Shown here: piece by piece, positions 1-7,995 of the stretch
How the letters are laid out: each line of letters opens with the position of its first letter
Numbering within the stretch: the stretch's first letter is position 1
Source: Saprospiraceae bacterium
GTDB lineage: Bacteria; Bacteroidota; Bacteroidia; Chitinophagales; Saprospiraceae
Direction of reading: 5' to 3'
DNA: 39,055 bases
Assembly (NCBI GenBank): GCA_020630495.1
Contig: JAHDBH010000025.1
Location: 1-39,055, forward strand
Notes under the pieces: generated by a model
Database searches by the model: none
Told to the model about the DNA's origin: nothing
Seen by the model: the letters and a program-made list of their open reading frames with translations, nothing else
Position numbers and translations under genes: made by a program

Positions 1-61
1 GTTGGTTTAGAGCGCTGCCTTGACAGGGCAGAGGTCACTGGTTCGAATCCAGTATGTTCCA
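1..61 (+). tRNA. tRNA-Val (anticodon GAC), 5' end cut by the window edge
   Basis: The window opens inside the D-arm (GGTTTAGAGC). The anticodon stem pairs 15-19 with 27-31, and the seven-base loop at 20-26 places GAC at 22-24, which reads valine codons. The T-arm is complete: stem 37-41 with 49-53 around the loop TTCGAAT. The 3' acceptor strand is 54-60 with discriminator A at 61. CCA is not encoded, so it would be added post-transcriptionally. The acceptor 5' strand lies outside the window. A second tRNA follows 41 bases downstream, probably in the same transcript. Confidence 0.9.
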
Positions 62-102
62 CAGTTTTTGATTTTTCATAAGTTAGAGATGAAAATGTGT
101 AA

Positions 103-176
103 CGGGTTGTAGCTCAGTCCGGTAGAGTACACGTCTGGGGGGCGTGTGGCCGCTGGTTCGAATCCAGTCAACCCGA
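103..176 (+). tRNA. tRNA-Pro (anticodon GGG)
   Basis: A complete 74-base cloverleaf. The acceptor stem CGGGTTG (103-109) pairs with CAACCCG (169-175), with discriminator A at 176. The anticodon stem CACGT/GCGTG encloses the loop CTGGGGG, giving anticodon GGG (proline). The T-loop is TTCGAAT. CCA is not encoded. A T-rich terminator follows at 186-209. Confidence 0.95.
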
Positions 177-185
177 CTAGGGGAA

Positions 186-209
186 GGTGTCGTGACTGAC
201 GCCTTTTTT
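186..209 (+). terminator. Rho-independent terminator after the tRNA pair
   Basis: GGTGTC (186-191) pairs with GACGCC (198-203, one G-T pair) around a six-base loop and is followed by six T residues. It lies just after tRNA-Pro and separates the tRNA unit from the next gene. Confidence 0.75.
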
Positions 210-226
210 CTTTTATCAGATTATAT

Positions 227-247
227 ACTTTAGTATAAAGTATAAAG
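227..247 (+). repeat. 21-bp repeat, copy 1, in the promoter of the HTH-PRTase gene (candidate operator)
   Basis: ACTTTAGTATAAAGT followed by ATAAAG. The first 15 bases are a dyad (ACTTTA-GTA-TAAAGT); the 3' part is a tandem of TATAAAG. It lies two bases upstream of the -7 element at 250-257, so a protein bound here would sit over the -33/spacer region. It differs by one base from the copies near 12948 and 13117. The operator role is inferred from position. Confidence 0.7.
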
Positions 248-249
248 AC

Positions 250-257
250 TATCTTTG
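250..257 (+). promoter_or_regulatory. -7 promoter element (TATCTTTG) of the HTH-PRTase gene
   Basis: A perfect match to the Bacteroidota -7 consensus TANNTTTG, ending four bases before the ATG at 262. With usual spacing transcription would begin at about 261, so the mRNA would be leaderless or nearly so. No clear TTTG -33 box is seen; the 21-bp repeat occupies that area. Confidence 0.6.
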
Positions 258-261
258 ACTT

Positions 262-1248
262 ATGACAACCACCTCCCACTCCGGCACCTCCCTAATCCTC
301 CACCTCCTCGCAGAGCACCACGTCCTTCGACCAGTCCAGCTCATTACGCTCACTGACCTCTCCCGTCAGCGAGTACACCAGCTTCTCAGCTCACTACTCA
401 AATCAGGAAAGATCATTCGTAAAGGCCGCTCACCCTTGACCTTTTACGCGCTTGCAAGCCCAGAAAAAGAAAGCTCTGAAGCAGTGCTAGATGTATCAAT
501 CCAGCAAGCTGATGTCCTCCATCAAGAATTTATACTCATCAAAAATGAAGGAACCATCACAAGAGGTAAGCGAGCTGTTTGTGAGTACGCTCACGAGCAT
601 CATAAAGATCCTCAGCACGTGGCCGAACAGTTCCTGCAAGAGCGCCAGAGGGCTCCACATTCAAGACCCGACTCAGGTGCTAGCGACCAGATTGAAATGC
701 TCCGAGAAAAGAAACCTCTCGAGGAATCGCCTTTAGAACGGTACAACTTTGCTGATTATGAACAAGTCGCTAGTTTCGGAAAAACCGCTCTCGCACAACG
801 AGTGCAGCTCGCCAAATCTACAGGTGATAAAATCCTTCAAACCGCCATTTTCAAAGAAACTGAACGACAAATACACGAGTACATAGCAGAATATGGTATA
901 GACGCCGTCGCATTTAATCCAGGAACATCAGACAAGGGGAGGGCATTTATGCGGAGATGGCGTGATGTGCTAGATTTGCCTCTTCCACATCTCAATTGGC
1001 GACATACTTTCGAAAATCTACCAGTAAGTGGCCAGCAAGTTGAGCTCAACCAAGACCGCAAACTCCACGCTGCAAGATCACTTACATTGGATGATCACAG
1101 ACACAACTTTAAGCACGTACTACTAATAGATGATGCCGTCTACTCAGGACATACATTAGCACATATGTCGGAAGAACTAACCCGTAGAAATTGTGCTGAT
1201 AAAATCTCTGCTTATACCATCATATATAGTCTGGGAGCGGATAACTGA
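262..1248 (+). CDS. HTH transcriptional regulator fused to a ComF-like phosphoribosyltransferase
   Basis: 328 residues. Residues about 22-62 look like a winged helix-turn-helix (TDLSRQRVHQLLSSLLKSGK, then a short basic wing). Residues about 165-325 resemble the ComF-type PRTase fold: a Q..L...R.. stretch near 258-266 and the PRPP loop VLLIDDAVYSGHT at 286-298, with the two acidic residues D290/D291. The middle (about 70-160) is charged and not recognised. The order HTH then PRTase is that of Bacillus PurR, where PRPP controls DNA binding, but the PRTase here is ComF-like, so any regulatory role is inferred. A 21-bp repeat sits in its own promoter and recurs four times before thyA, suggesting autoregulation and a nucleotide-linked regulon. 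It could instead be an enzyme with a DNA-binding domain of other use. Confidence 0.75.
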   Translation: MTTTSHSGTSLILHLLAEHHVLRPVQLITLTDLSRQRVHQLLSSLLKSGKIIRKGRSPLTFYALASPEKESSEAVLDVSIQQADVLHQEFILIKNEGTITRGKRAVCEYAHEHHKDPQHVAEQFLQERQRAPHSRPDSGASDQIEMLREKKPLEESPLERYNFADYEQVASFGKTALAQRVQLAKSTGDKILQTAIFKETERQIHEYIAEYGIDAVAFNPGTSDKGRAFMRRWRDVLDLPLPHLNWRHTFENLPVSGQQVELNQDRKLHAARSLTLDDHRHNFKHVLLIDDAVYSGHTLAHMSEELTRRNCADKISAYTIIYSLGADN

Positions 1249-1357
1249 GGTGGTGTTTAATCCTTACCCACTTACTTGTCGCAGACTTGCCCTAGCTTAT
1301 GAGTGATTTGCAGTTGATCTATCTGTAATTTTAAGGCGATACGTTCACACGTAAGAG

Positions 1358-1365
1358 TATATTTG
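1358..1365 (+). promoter_or_regulatory. -7 promoter element (TATATTTG) before the DUF1905 gene
   Basis: Perfect TANNTTTG, ending seven bases before the ATG at 1373. The predicted transcript start is about 1369, giving a leader of only about four bases. A T-rich stretch at 1329-1332 could act as a weak -33 element. Confidence 0.6.
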
Positions 1366-1372
1366 TTGCACG

Positions 1373-1888
1373 ATGATTGAGCGCTTCGAAGCTAAGATAT
1401 CTCATTTTTATGGTACAGTATGGGCGTGCGGAATCCCTGTATCGCTTGACATCGCATCCAAGGTAATCAGCCCTGACCATAGGAGAGTTATCTGTCAAAT
1501 TAATAAGACTATTAAGACTCATTCTGGACTCATCCCAGATGGACAAGGTAGCTATTATATTGGTGTCAATAAAGCGAATCGTGAACTACTTGGGGTTGAT
1601 CTCGGTGATACCGTGAGTGTAGAGCTCCAGAAAGACGAGAGCAAGTATGGCATGGAAATGCCAGAAGAGCTAGAGGAGCTTCTTCTGGTGGACCCAGAAG
1701 GTGAAAAGTATTTTGAAACTTTGACTCCTGGCAAACAGCGAAATCTAATTCACCTCGTGAGTAAACCCAAAACGAGCCATACAAGACTCAAAAAAGCCGT
1801 TGGAATACTTGATTACCTCAAGTCATCGAGTGGTAGGCTAGATTTTAAGGAACTGCAGCAGTTCTTTAGAGATATGGATCCGATATAA
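1373..1888 (+). CDS. DUF1905 / YdeI (OmdA)-type protein
   Basis: 171 residues. Residues about 5-88 match the DUF1905 pattern (W at 17, a P-S-L stretch, YYIGVNKANRELLGVDLGD, then V.V.L..D). Residues about 95-165 fit the YdeI/OmpD-associated 'bacteriocin-protection' domain: P-E-E-L start, L.PGKQRN, and the conserved T.R.KK helix. Function in this family is not established; the bacteriocin-protection label comes from genetic data on distant members. Stand-alone gene with its own promoter. No signal peptide, so cytoplasmic. Confidence 0.75.
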   Translation: MIERFEAKISHFYGTVWACGIPVSLDIASKVISPDHRRVICQINKTIKTHSGLIPDGQGSYYIGVNKANRELLGVDLGDTVSVELQKDESKYGMEMPEELEELLLVDPEGEKYFETLTPGKQRNLIHLVSKPKTSHTRLKKAVGILDYLKSSSGRLDFKELQQFFRDMDPI

Positions 1889-1988
1889 TAGCGGTCATCG
1901 TCGACATTGAGTTAGTTTCTTATCCCCTTTTAAGGCGATTTTATCTCCTACTGATGGTCTTAAGACCTCGCCATTATATATCCTATTT

Positions 1989-1996
1989 TACTTTTG
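1989..1996 (+). promoter_or_regulatory. -7 promoter element (TACTTTTG) before the TapB-like gene
   Basis: Perfect TANNTTTG. The predicted transcript start is about 2000, leaving a leader of about 30 bases before the ATG at 2031. No convincing -33 TTTG was found. Confidence 0.45.
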
Positions 1997-2030
1997 GGCC
2001 ATTCTTTCATATCAACACCCCCAAGCCTTT

Positions 2031-2711
2031 ATGAAATACCTCTTTTGCCTTTTGCTCTGTTTCCTTATTGTCTATGGCGCTTTCGCGCAAACTTGCGATG
2101 TCTATTATCCCACCACAGAAGGCCAGAAATGGACACTTGGCTTTTTTGATAAGAAAGACAAGCCTGTGGGCTCTACTACATATGAAGTACTTTCTACCAC
2201 GGACGACGGTAACTCAGTTGTGGGTAGCTACCGCAGCACTACTCGTCTTCCGAAATCTGATGAAATTGTTACAGAGTTTGAAGCAAGCTGTAGTGGTACA
2301 TCTATTGAGTTGGACATGGCATCTGTATATGCGGGTTCTTTCATGCAGACCTATGATGGAATGGAGGTAGACATCGAATCTGATGTATTTACCTTGCCAT
2401 CAGATGCCAAGGCTGGAGACGAGCTGCCTGACATCAATCTCACTATTAAGGCTGGTATGTCTGGGATATCTATGACCACCAAAGTAGATCACACTGATCG
2501 AAAGATCATAGGTCGTGAATCCATCAGCACAGAGGCCGGAACCTTTGACTGTCTCAAAATCAGCTATACCCAAAGTGCTAAAGTTGTCGTAGCCAAGGTG
2601 GTCCAGCAAGTGACAGAGTGGCATGCCATAGGAGTGGGATTGGTAAGAAGTGAGACTTACAAAAAAGGTAAGCTCACAGGAACCACAGTCCTTACAGAAT
2701 ATAGTAAATAA
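2031..2711 (+). CDS. Secreted TapB / DUF3108-like protein
   Basis: 226 residues with a clear signal peptide (MKYLFCLLLCFLIVYGAFAQ, cleavage after about residue 20). The mature protein begins with YYPTTEGQKWTL and carries the motif EAGTFDCLKISYTQ near residue 165, then W..IGVGLVRSETYKKGKL near 198. This pattern is typical of the small periplasmic or surface beta-rich proteins annotated in Bacteroidota as TapB family or DUF3108-like. Role unknown. Two cysteines lie in the mature part near positions 22 and 86. Monocistronic, with its own -7 element, facing a convergent TonB receptor gene. Confidence 0.65.
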   Translation: MKYLFCLLLCFLIVYGAFAQTCDVYYPTTEGQKWTLGFFDKKDKPVGSTTYEVLSTTDDGNSVVGSYRSTTRLPKSDEIVTEFEASCSGTSIELDMASVYAGSFMQTYDGMEVDIESDVFTLPSDAKAGDELPDINLTIKAGMSGISMTTKVDHTDRKIIGRESISTEAGTFDCLKISYTQSAKVVVAKVVQQVTEWHAIGVGLVRSETYKKGKLTGTTVLTEYSK

Positions 2712-3038
2712 TCCCGTAGTTCAACCCATTTATTGCATTAAGCTGCGATAGATAGGAGGTCAAGCCTGCCAGCCTGCAGGCCAGCCCACCTCTGGTCGGC
2801 AGGCAGAAAGACGCTAGGCGCGAAGTCCCAAGACAGAATAAAACACAAGACGATAAATTGTGAATAAATACAATGTCTCTCTGTAACAAAGACTAACACT
2901 CGCAGAAGTCAAGTCTATTTGCACAAGCCGTTGGAATAGCTGAAGCTTATCCCAATAAGTAGTTTTCAATAAAAAAACTCCTCATGCGCGAATTGGGCTA
3001 AATCTAGGACTCTTAAAAGGTAAATTATATCTGTAAGC
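2712..3038. other. Intergenic region between convergent genes; contains a GC-rich REP-like palindrome
   Basis: 327 bases between the ends of the TapB-like gene and the TonB receptor gene. The only structure seen is the GCCTGCC...GGCAGGC palindrome at 2764-2804. No credible ORF, tRNA or T-run terminator was recognised. Confidence 0.6.
2764..2804. repeat. REP-like GC-rich palindrome
   Basis: GCCTGCC (2764-2770) is the inverted complement of GGCAGGC (2798-2804), and a second perfect palindrome GCCTGCAGGC lies inside at 2772-2781. GC content is far above the surrounding intergenic DNA. It could be an interspersed REP-type element or a bidirectional terminator stem without a T-run. Confidence 0.5.
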
Positions 3039-5333
3039 CTAGAATTCCCAAGTTACACCGAGGCTAGGAAGTATGGGAAGCTGATCCACACGCTCTAGCG
3101 CTACGCGATCAAAGAAAAAGATGTTTTCCCTATTGTAAGCATTCGTAACACTTGCTGTGACAGTGATCTTGCCATTTGTGCCGAGTTCCCAGTATTTCTT
3201 CAAAGAGAGATCAAGGCGGTGGTAATAGGGAAGTCGGCCACCATTGAGGCGATCATCTAAGATGATTCCCAGATCAGGATTCTCCGTAACATAGTCTAGA
3301 TCCAATCCTTCTGTAAGATTGTACCTTCCAAAAAATCCTTGCGTCTGTGTAAAAGGAAATCCTGAACCCATGTTCCAGCGAGCACCTGCTTCCCAGCTCC
3401 TGTCACTACCAAATTTGTAGGAAGCCAATAAATTCACATTGTGCCTCCTGTCAAATACAGTAGGATATACCTGGTTTCCATCATCACGATTGACGCGTCC
3501 TAGAGAATAAGTTGCCCAGAAAAAGTAAGGCCCTGATTCGTATTTGACCAATAGGTCTATACCAGCAGCATTTCCAGTCTCAGTCTGGAAATCAGATTCT
3601 TCTCCGCTGCGCTTATTACGATTGAGGCTGATCAATTGTGTGAATTGCTTGACGTAGGGTTCTACATTTACTGTAAGAGCAGGCGTAAGGTCAATTTCTA
3701 CTCCAGCTACCACATGTCGTGACTTCTGTAGGCGCGTGTCTGATCTCTCTGTTGATCCAGGTAGATTGAGAAGCGAGTTCGGCGCGCTGAGGAACCCTTG
3801 GAATAGATTGACCACGTCGAGATCTGATGTAGTGCTTATCAGATTCTGCGAGTATAGTCCTGCACCTGCTTTGAGACGCACACTAGGGGAGACGTTATAC
3901 TTTACTCCCAAGCGCGGCTCCAGAGAAAACTCAGGAATGGAAGCATAGTATTGCACTCGGGCACTCGGCTCTATGATGAGATTTCCAATGGTTTTTCTAT
4001 ACTTGAGATATCCAGAAAGTTCCGTAGTGTTCTGTGCTTGATCGATTGTAGTGCCGAGAAAATTTCTAAAAATAAAATCCGTGCGTATTGTCTCCAGTTG
4101 CAAGCCATACTTCACTTCGCTCGATACCCCATAGTTAGTAAAGTTCAGACCTACTGTGACACCGCCAATTTCGCTCTGTCTAGGTGAGCCGTCTGACTCT
4201 ACCAAACTCACATTGTAATTATTAAATGCAACGATGCCGTCTATCACCAGGCTTGACCCTGTGGGAATGACATTAAACTTTGCGCCACCACCATAGCTGC
4301 TCCAACTCAGATCGGCGACATCTACAAAATTGACATCATCCGTAAAGTTGAAGCCAAATAGATCAAGCTTGCTTCCATTACTCCCATTGAAGGAAAGCTT
4401 GCCATATATATCCCTAAATCCAAATGGTATGCCGTCTTCACTGTCTGTGGCATATTCATAGAGCGTCTTGCTTGTCTGATCTATGAGCGATTGTTTAGCT
4501 GTAAATAAGTAGGATATACTTGATCCGTTTTCGTCCAGTTTTTTCAGCGGACCTTCAAGGAGGACTTTTGCCTGGAAAGGACTAGCGCTGACGAGACCCG
4601 CAAGTCTTTTCTTATTCCCTTCGCGTGTCTTTATATCGACTACAGCGCTGATTCGCCCGCCATACTCAGCATTAAACCCACCCGTCAGGACATCTACCGT
4701 CCTGATGGTCTCAGTCTCAAAGACAGAGAAAAATCCTATGCTATGGAATGGTTGAAAAATCGTCATGCCATCTAGGAGAATTTTATTTTGCACGGGAGAG
4801 CCTCCGCGTATGTATAATTGACCTCCTTGATCACCAGTAAAGATTACACCAGGCAGTACCGAGAGGTACTGCGCGATATCTGGTTCACCACCAGCTGCTG
4901 GTAAAGACTTGATTTGCTTGGGCGTGAGGGTCACGGTACTGATCTGCACCTCCGTCTTAGCCTGCTGCTTGCCAGCTGATATATCGACTGTCCCCAGCTG
5001 TATGCCAGATGGCTCCATCTGAAGATTTTGGAGAACGATGCGCCCATCCCTGATCTCTACGCTGGCTACAGCACTATCATAGCCCACATAGGTGGCTATG
5101 AGCTGATAGCTGCCAGCAGGCACTTGAGCTAAATTATAGAATCCCTTATCGTCCGTTGTGGTACCAATATCAGTATTAGAAAGAAACACATTGCCGAATA
5201 GTATGGGCTCACCAGTACTCTTATCAAGCACAGTACCACGCAAAGTACCAGTCTGTGCCTTTAGGTTCTGGCCTGGCAAAAAGCAAAGTGTCATCAAAGC
5301 GCTCAGTAGGCACGTAGTCAGTGCTCGCATCAT
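3039..5333 (-). CDS. TonB-dependent outer-membrane receptor with CarboxypepD_reg-like N-terminal domain
   Basis: 764 residues. Signal peptide at 1-26 ending LKAQ. Residues about 29-107 form the carboxypeptidase-regulatory-like beta-sandwich (GTVLDKSTGEPILFGNVF; DDKGFYNLAQVPAGSYQL) common before Bacteroidota receptors. Residues about 135-235 are the plug (L..LPGV.....G.LYIRGGS, then ILLDGM). The remainder is a 22-strand-type barrel ending in the aromatic LGVTWEF. It would import an unknown ligand using TonB/ExbBD energy. No SusD partner or TonB gene is adjacent, so substrate cannot be inferred. Translation starts at paired ATGs; the first is used here. Confidence 0.88.
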   Translation of the reverse strand: MMRALTTCLLSALMTLCFLPGQNLKAQTGTLRGTVLDKSTGEPILFGNVFLSNTDIGTTTDDKGFYNLAQVPAGSYQLIATYVGYDSAVASVEIRDGRIVLQNLQMEPSGIQLGTVDISAGKQQAKTEVQISTVTLTPKQIKSLPAAGGEPDIAQYLSVLPGVIFTGDQGGQLYIRGGSPVQNKILLDGMTIFQPFHSIGFFSVFETETIRTVDVLTGGFNAEYGGRISAVVDIKTREGNKKRLAGLVSASPFQAKVLLEGPLKKLDENGSSISYLFTAKQSLIDQTSKTLYEYATDSEDGIPFGFRDIYGKLSFNGSNGSKLDLFGFNFTDDVNFVDVADLSWSSYGGGAKFNVIPTGSSLVIDGIVAFNNYNVSLVESDGSPRQSEIGGVTVGLNFTNYGVSSEVKYGLQLETIRTDFIFRNFLGTTIDQAQNTTELSGYLKYRKTIGNLIIEPSARVQYYASIPEFSLEPRLGVKYNVSPSVRLKAGAGLYSQNLISTTSDLDVVNLFQGFLSAPNSLLNLPGSTERSDTRLQKSRHVVAGVEIDLTPALTVNVEPYVKQFTQLISLNRNKRSGEESDFQTETGNAAGIDLLVKYESGPYFFWATYSLGRVNRDDGNQVYPTVFDRRHNVNLLASYKFGSDRSWEAGARWNMGSGFPFTQTQGFFGRYNLTEGLDLDYVTENPDLGIILDDRLNGGRLPYYHRLDLSLKKYWELGTNGKITVTASVTNAYNRENIFFFDRVALERVDQLPILPSLGVTWEF

Positions 5334-5352
5334 AGGTCATGTATTCAGTGCG

Positions 5353-5360
5353 CAAATGTA
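5353..5360 (-). promoter_or_regulatory. -7 promoter element (TACATTTG) of the TonB receptor gene
   Basis: On the minus strand the sequence reads TACATTTG, a perfect TANNTTTG, about 19 bases upstream of the ATG at 5333. The -33 position is not convincing. The gene is divergent from the lipoprotein gene at 5474, and both promoters must fit in 140 bases. Confidence 0.5.
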
Positions 5361-5473
5361 GTACGATTGTCAGCCATCAGCCGTCCGTGCGCGACATTGA
5401 CTCAAGTCTTCAGGGATCTACGTAAAACAATAGTCATAAGCCGCTTATTTACTCATCGACTCAATCAGACATC

Positions 5474-6355
5474 ATGTACAGATATATCGTATTACTTCCA
5501 GTCTTTGCTGTATACTCATGTACCGCGCAGAGCCCCTCGCGAGTGACCGTAGACCTACCATCTCAGCAGCAGAAAGTTGACTATTGGTACAGTGGAAAAG
5601 CGGAGATAGCAAGCTATTCGCTCGAGCAATCCCGCTATGGAGCCGACCGATCTGGAGATGCGGTGCTCATATTCGTCACGGAGGACTTTTCTAAGTCTGA
5701 TCAGGTCAAGATGGACAGTCCTTCTGCCAATCCCAGTGATAAAGTCCCTGTACTCAAGATGAATCAGACAAGAAACTTCCTCACTGGGATTTATCCTTAC
5801 AGCACTATGACAAGTGCCTTCTGCGCTATGACCGAGGACTACGACCTACAGAAGCTCAGCGCATCTATCCAAGAATGGTGTGGTCACACCTACATGCAAG
5901 TTAATCAGGATGGTGATCAGCTGCGTGTGCAGCACCGAAGCTACTTTCAGAGCGAAGGCGATAAAAATTATAAAGTCAAGAATGTACCTACAGAAGAAGA
6001 ACTCTTTCTCCTAGTGCGCATAGATCCTACACGCCTGCCTGTAGGAAAGATGAGCATTCTGCCATCTGCACTATCTACACGACTTCTACACTTTGATTAT
6101 ACTCCACGTCAGGCATATGCCACAGCAGAGCGCATCAGTGATCAGTGGGTGTATACGCTGAGCTACAGTGACAGCCCTAGGAGGTTGCAGATCACATTTG
6201 ACACTGCATTCCCCTATCGTATCAGGCAGTGGACAGAAACTGATGATCGTGGAAATGTAAGTACAGCCAAGATGAAGAAAGCGCTGCATATAGACTACTG
6301 GAATCGAAATCGGCCTGGCGACGAATCTCTGCGTCAAGACTTGGGACTTAAGTAG
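5474..6355 (+). CDS. Conserved Bacteroidota lipoprotein of unknown function
   Basis: 293 residues. The N-terminus MYRYIVLLPVFAVYSC is a lipoprotein signal with Cys16 as likely lipidation site. The body has conserved-looking segments: KVDYWYSGKAEIASY, DAVLIFVTEDFSK, VLKMNQTRNFLTGIYPYS, SIQEWCGHTYMQ, YFQSEGDKN. I recognise this as a widespread Bacteroidota family that has sometimes been labelled 'septum formation inhibitor Maf', but it shows none of the Maf nucleotide-pyrophosphatase motifs, so I regard that name as wrong. Predicted to sit on the periplasmic face of a membrane. Monocistronic; divergent from the TonB receptor gene, convergent with the histidine phosphatase gene. Confidence 0.7.
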   Translation: MYRYIVLLPVFAVYSCTAQSPSRVTVDLPSQQQKVDYWYSGKAEIASYSLEQSRYGADRSGDAVLIFVTEDFSKSDQVKMDSPSANPSDKVPVLKMNQTRNFLTGIYPYSTMTSAFCAMTEDYDLQKLSASIQEWCGHTYMQVNQDGDQLRVQHRSYFQSEGDKNYKVKNVPTEEELFLLVRIDPTRLPVGKMSILPSALSTRLLHFDYTPRQAYATAERISDQWVYTLSYSDSPRRLQITFDTAFPYRIRQWTETDDRGNVSTAKMKKALHIDYWNRNRPGDESLRQDLGLK

Positions 6356-6401
6356 CTTTGCTTTGCTGATGGAGGAAATGGTCAGTAGTATTTTCCTTCC
6401 G

Positions 6402-6439
6402 CCTATCTAGTAGATTCGCGAGAATCTGCGGAGGATAGG
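6402..6439. other. Two-tier hairpin with GCGA tetraloop between convergent genes
   Basis: Outer stem CCTATC (6402-6407)/GATAGG (6434-6439); inner stem AGATTC (6412-6417)/GAATCT (6422-6427) closing a GCGA loop. It lies between the stop codons of two convergent genes, so it may work as a bidirectional terminator or 3'-end stabiliser, although there is no T-run. Confidence 0.5.
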
Positions 6440-6442
6440 GCT

Positions 6443-7018
6443 TCAGATTGCCTCCCATCCATCCCCTGCATACACCAGACGAATCAGCGCTAGATTACTA
6501 TGCGCGTAGTCCTCCATATGCTCTAGGCCACGACGATGCAGCAAGCACTGAAGCACTCGCATAGTTCTGCCATGAGAGCATACAAGGATCCTGTCCTCCC
6601 TTCTAGATTCTATGAGGTCTACAGCGCGCTTCACCCTTGTAGCTAGTTCAGTGAGAGACTCGCCGCCAGCTAACCTAGCATGCGCATGACCTTGAGCCCA
6701 AGCTTCCTTCACACGCACATACTCGGCAATAGAATCGGAAGTGCTAGGGATACCTTCACTTGTACCCCACGAGATCTCATCCAGCTCGGGCAGAATCTCA
6801 TGCGGAGTATCTTGGTTGATCCATGCTTCCACACTTTGGATGGATCTGCGCTGGGAGGAAGTATAGATTCGATCCATGTGCAGATGTCCATAGGACTGAT
6901 AGAAATCTGCAGCCTGAGCTCTACCTACGGCATTGAGATCTGAGTCCACACTGCGTCCCTGGATGATTCCGCGTGCATTGAAATCAGTCTGTCCATGCCT
7001 TACCAGATACATTTCCAT
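6443..7018 (-). CDS. Histidine phosphatase family protein (phosphoglycerate-mutase-like)
   Basis: About 191 residues from the chosen start. The catalytic LVRHGQTDFNARG is at the extreme N-terminus (His8), and the second histidine is in VCSHGRTMR near residue 150. The acidic residue expected in SWGTSEG is present. The family removes phosphate through a phospho-histidine; members include cobalamin-pathway ribazole phosphatase and fructose-2,6-bisphosphatase-like enzymes, and the substrate here cannot be told. The open frame extends to an ATG at 7042, but family members begin three to five residues before RHG, so ATG 7018 (or 7012) is preferred. Divergent from the glycosyltransferase gene. Confidence 0.85.
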   Translation of the reverse strand: MEMYLVRHGQTDFNARGIIQGRSVDSDLNAVGRAQAADFYQSYGHLHMDRIYTSSQRRSIQSVEAWINQDTPHEILPELDEISWGTSEGIPSTSDSIAEYVRVKEAWAQGHAHARLAGGESLTELATRVKRAVDLIESRREDRILVCSHGRTMRVLQCLLHRRGLEHMEDYAHSNLALIRLVYAGDGWEAI

Positions 7019-7043
7019 AGTACAATGATAGTGATCTCCCATC

Positions 7044-7051
7044 TACCTTTA
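7044..7051 (+). promoter_or_regulatory. -7-like element (TACCTTTA) before the glycosyltransferase gene
   Basis: Seven of eight matches to TANNTTTG, five bases before the GTG start at 7057. It predicts a leader of about two bases. It overlaps the short divergent region shared with the histidine phosphatase gene. Confidence 0.4.
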
Positions 7052-7056
7052 TCCCT

Positions 7057-7995
7057 GTGCTGAGCATACTCCTTCCAGCTTATAATACGGATGTCCGCGA
7101 GATCATCTATGACCTGCAAGCACAGGCGCAGCTCTTATCTGTAGACTACGAGATCATCTGTTTGGATGATCATCCGCAGAGTAAAGCCTTCGTGGCTAAT
7201 CGCGAGCTTCAGACTATGGGGAATGTTCTTCTACGTCGCAATAGGTCTAATCTAGGTAGGGCTGGCAATCGCAATCGGCTGGCACAGATGGCTCGCTATC
7301 CGAGACTTCTATACATCGATGCAGATAGCCGCATCGTAGCTTCAGACTATTTGGAGCAATACTTGGAAGCGTCCCAGGATGCGCGCTGGATATATGGTGG
7401 CACTGTCTATCCAGCAGAGTGCCCACGGGGCTGTACCCTGCACTGGTCTTATGGCAAGCACGTGGAGGCACTAGATATTTCTACTCGTCAGAGAACAGCA
7501 GATTTTAGAAGTAACAATTTTGTCGTGGATCGTGAGCTCATGCTAGCGTATCCCATGGACGAGTCACTCGTCAGATATGGCCATGAGGATACCCTGTGGG
7601 CACATCATCTCGATCAGGCAGATATAGCCGTCAAGCATATTGAAAATCCCGTATTGCATCATGGCCTGTATGATGATGCCACCTATCTGGACAGGGTGGA
7701 GGAGGCATGCAGCCATCTGGCAGAGTTGACCCAGCGTGGGGTCCTACCGCCTATTACACGACTTCAGCGCACTGATCAGCGCTTCGATTTACCGATCATT
7801 CGGCAGATGGTGGATGGCTATCTGAGAGCGCGAGAATCGTCTCTTCGCGAAAGTCTCTTGAGCTCTGCAGCCAATAAACTATCGCGCGCCCAAGAGACCC
7901 GCAGAAAACAAATGCCCACTAGGCATGAAAGGAGCTTGCTCTCCAGATTAGCCTGGTACAAGTGGGCTATCTACGCACGGAGTCTTCGAGATTAA
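7057..7995 (+). CDS. Family 2 glycosyltransferase
   Basis: 312 residues, GTG start. GT-A fold signatures: MLSILLPAYN at the N-terminus, the nucleotide-sugar region EIICLDDHP, NLGRAGNRNRLAQMA, and the metal-binding DAD at residues 88-90 in LLYIDADSR. VRYGHEDTLWAHHL near 180 fits the acceptor-side ED motif of polysaccharide glycosyltransferases. The C-terminal 80 residues are basic and helical, without an obvious membrane helix. It would transfer a sugar to a glycan or lipid acceptor; donor and acceptor unknown. Its last four bases overlap the convergent sppA gene. Confidence 0.85.
   Translation: MLSILLPAYNTDVREIIYDLQAQAQLLSVDYEIICLDDHPQSKAFVANRELQTMGNVLLRRNRSNLGRAGNRNRLAQMARYPRLLYIDADSRIVASDYLEQYLEASQDARWIYGGTVYPAECPRGCTLHWSYGKHVEALDISTRQRTADFRSNNFVVDRELMLAYPMDESLVRYGHEDTLWAHHLDQADIAVKHIENPVLHHGLYDDATYLDRVEEACSHLAELTQRGVLPPITRLQRTDQRFDLPIIRQMVDGYLRARESSLRESLLSSAANKLSRAQETRRKQMPTRHERSLLSRLAWYKWAIYARSLRD

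Noticed and set aside
1-262. tRNA genes as an integration site for a mobile island
   Set aside because: No integrase, transposase or duplicated tRNA 3' end was seen nearby.
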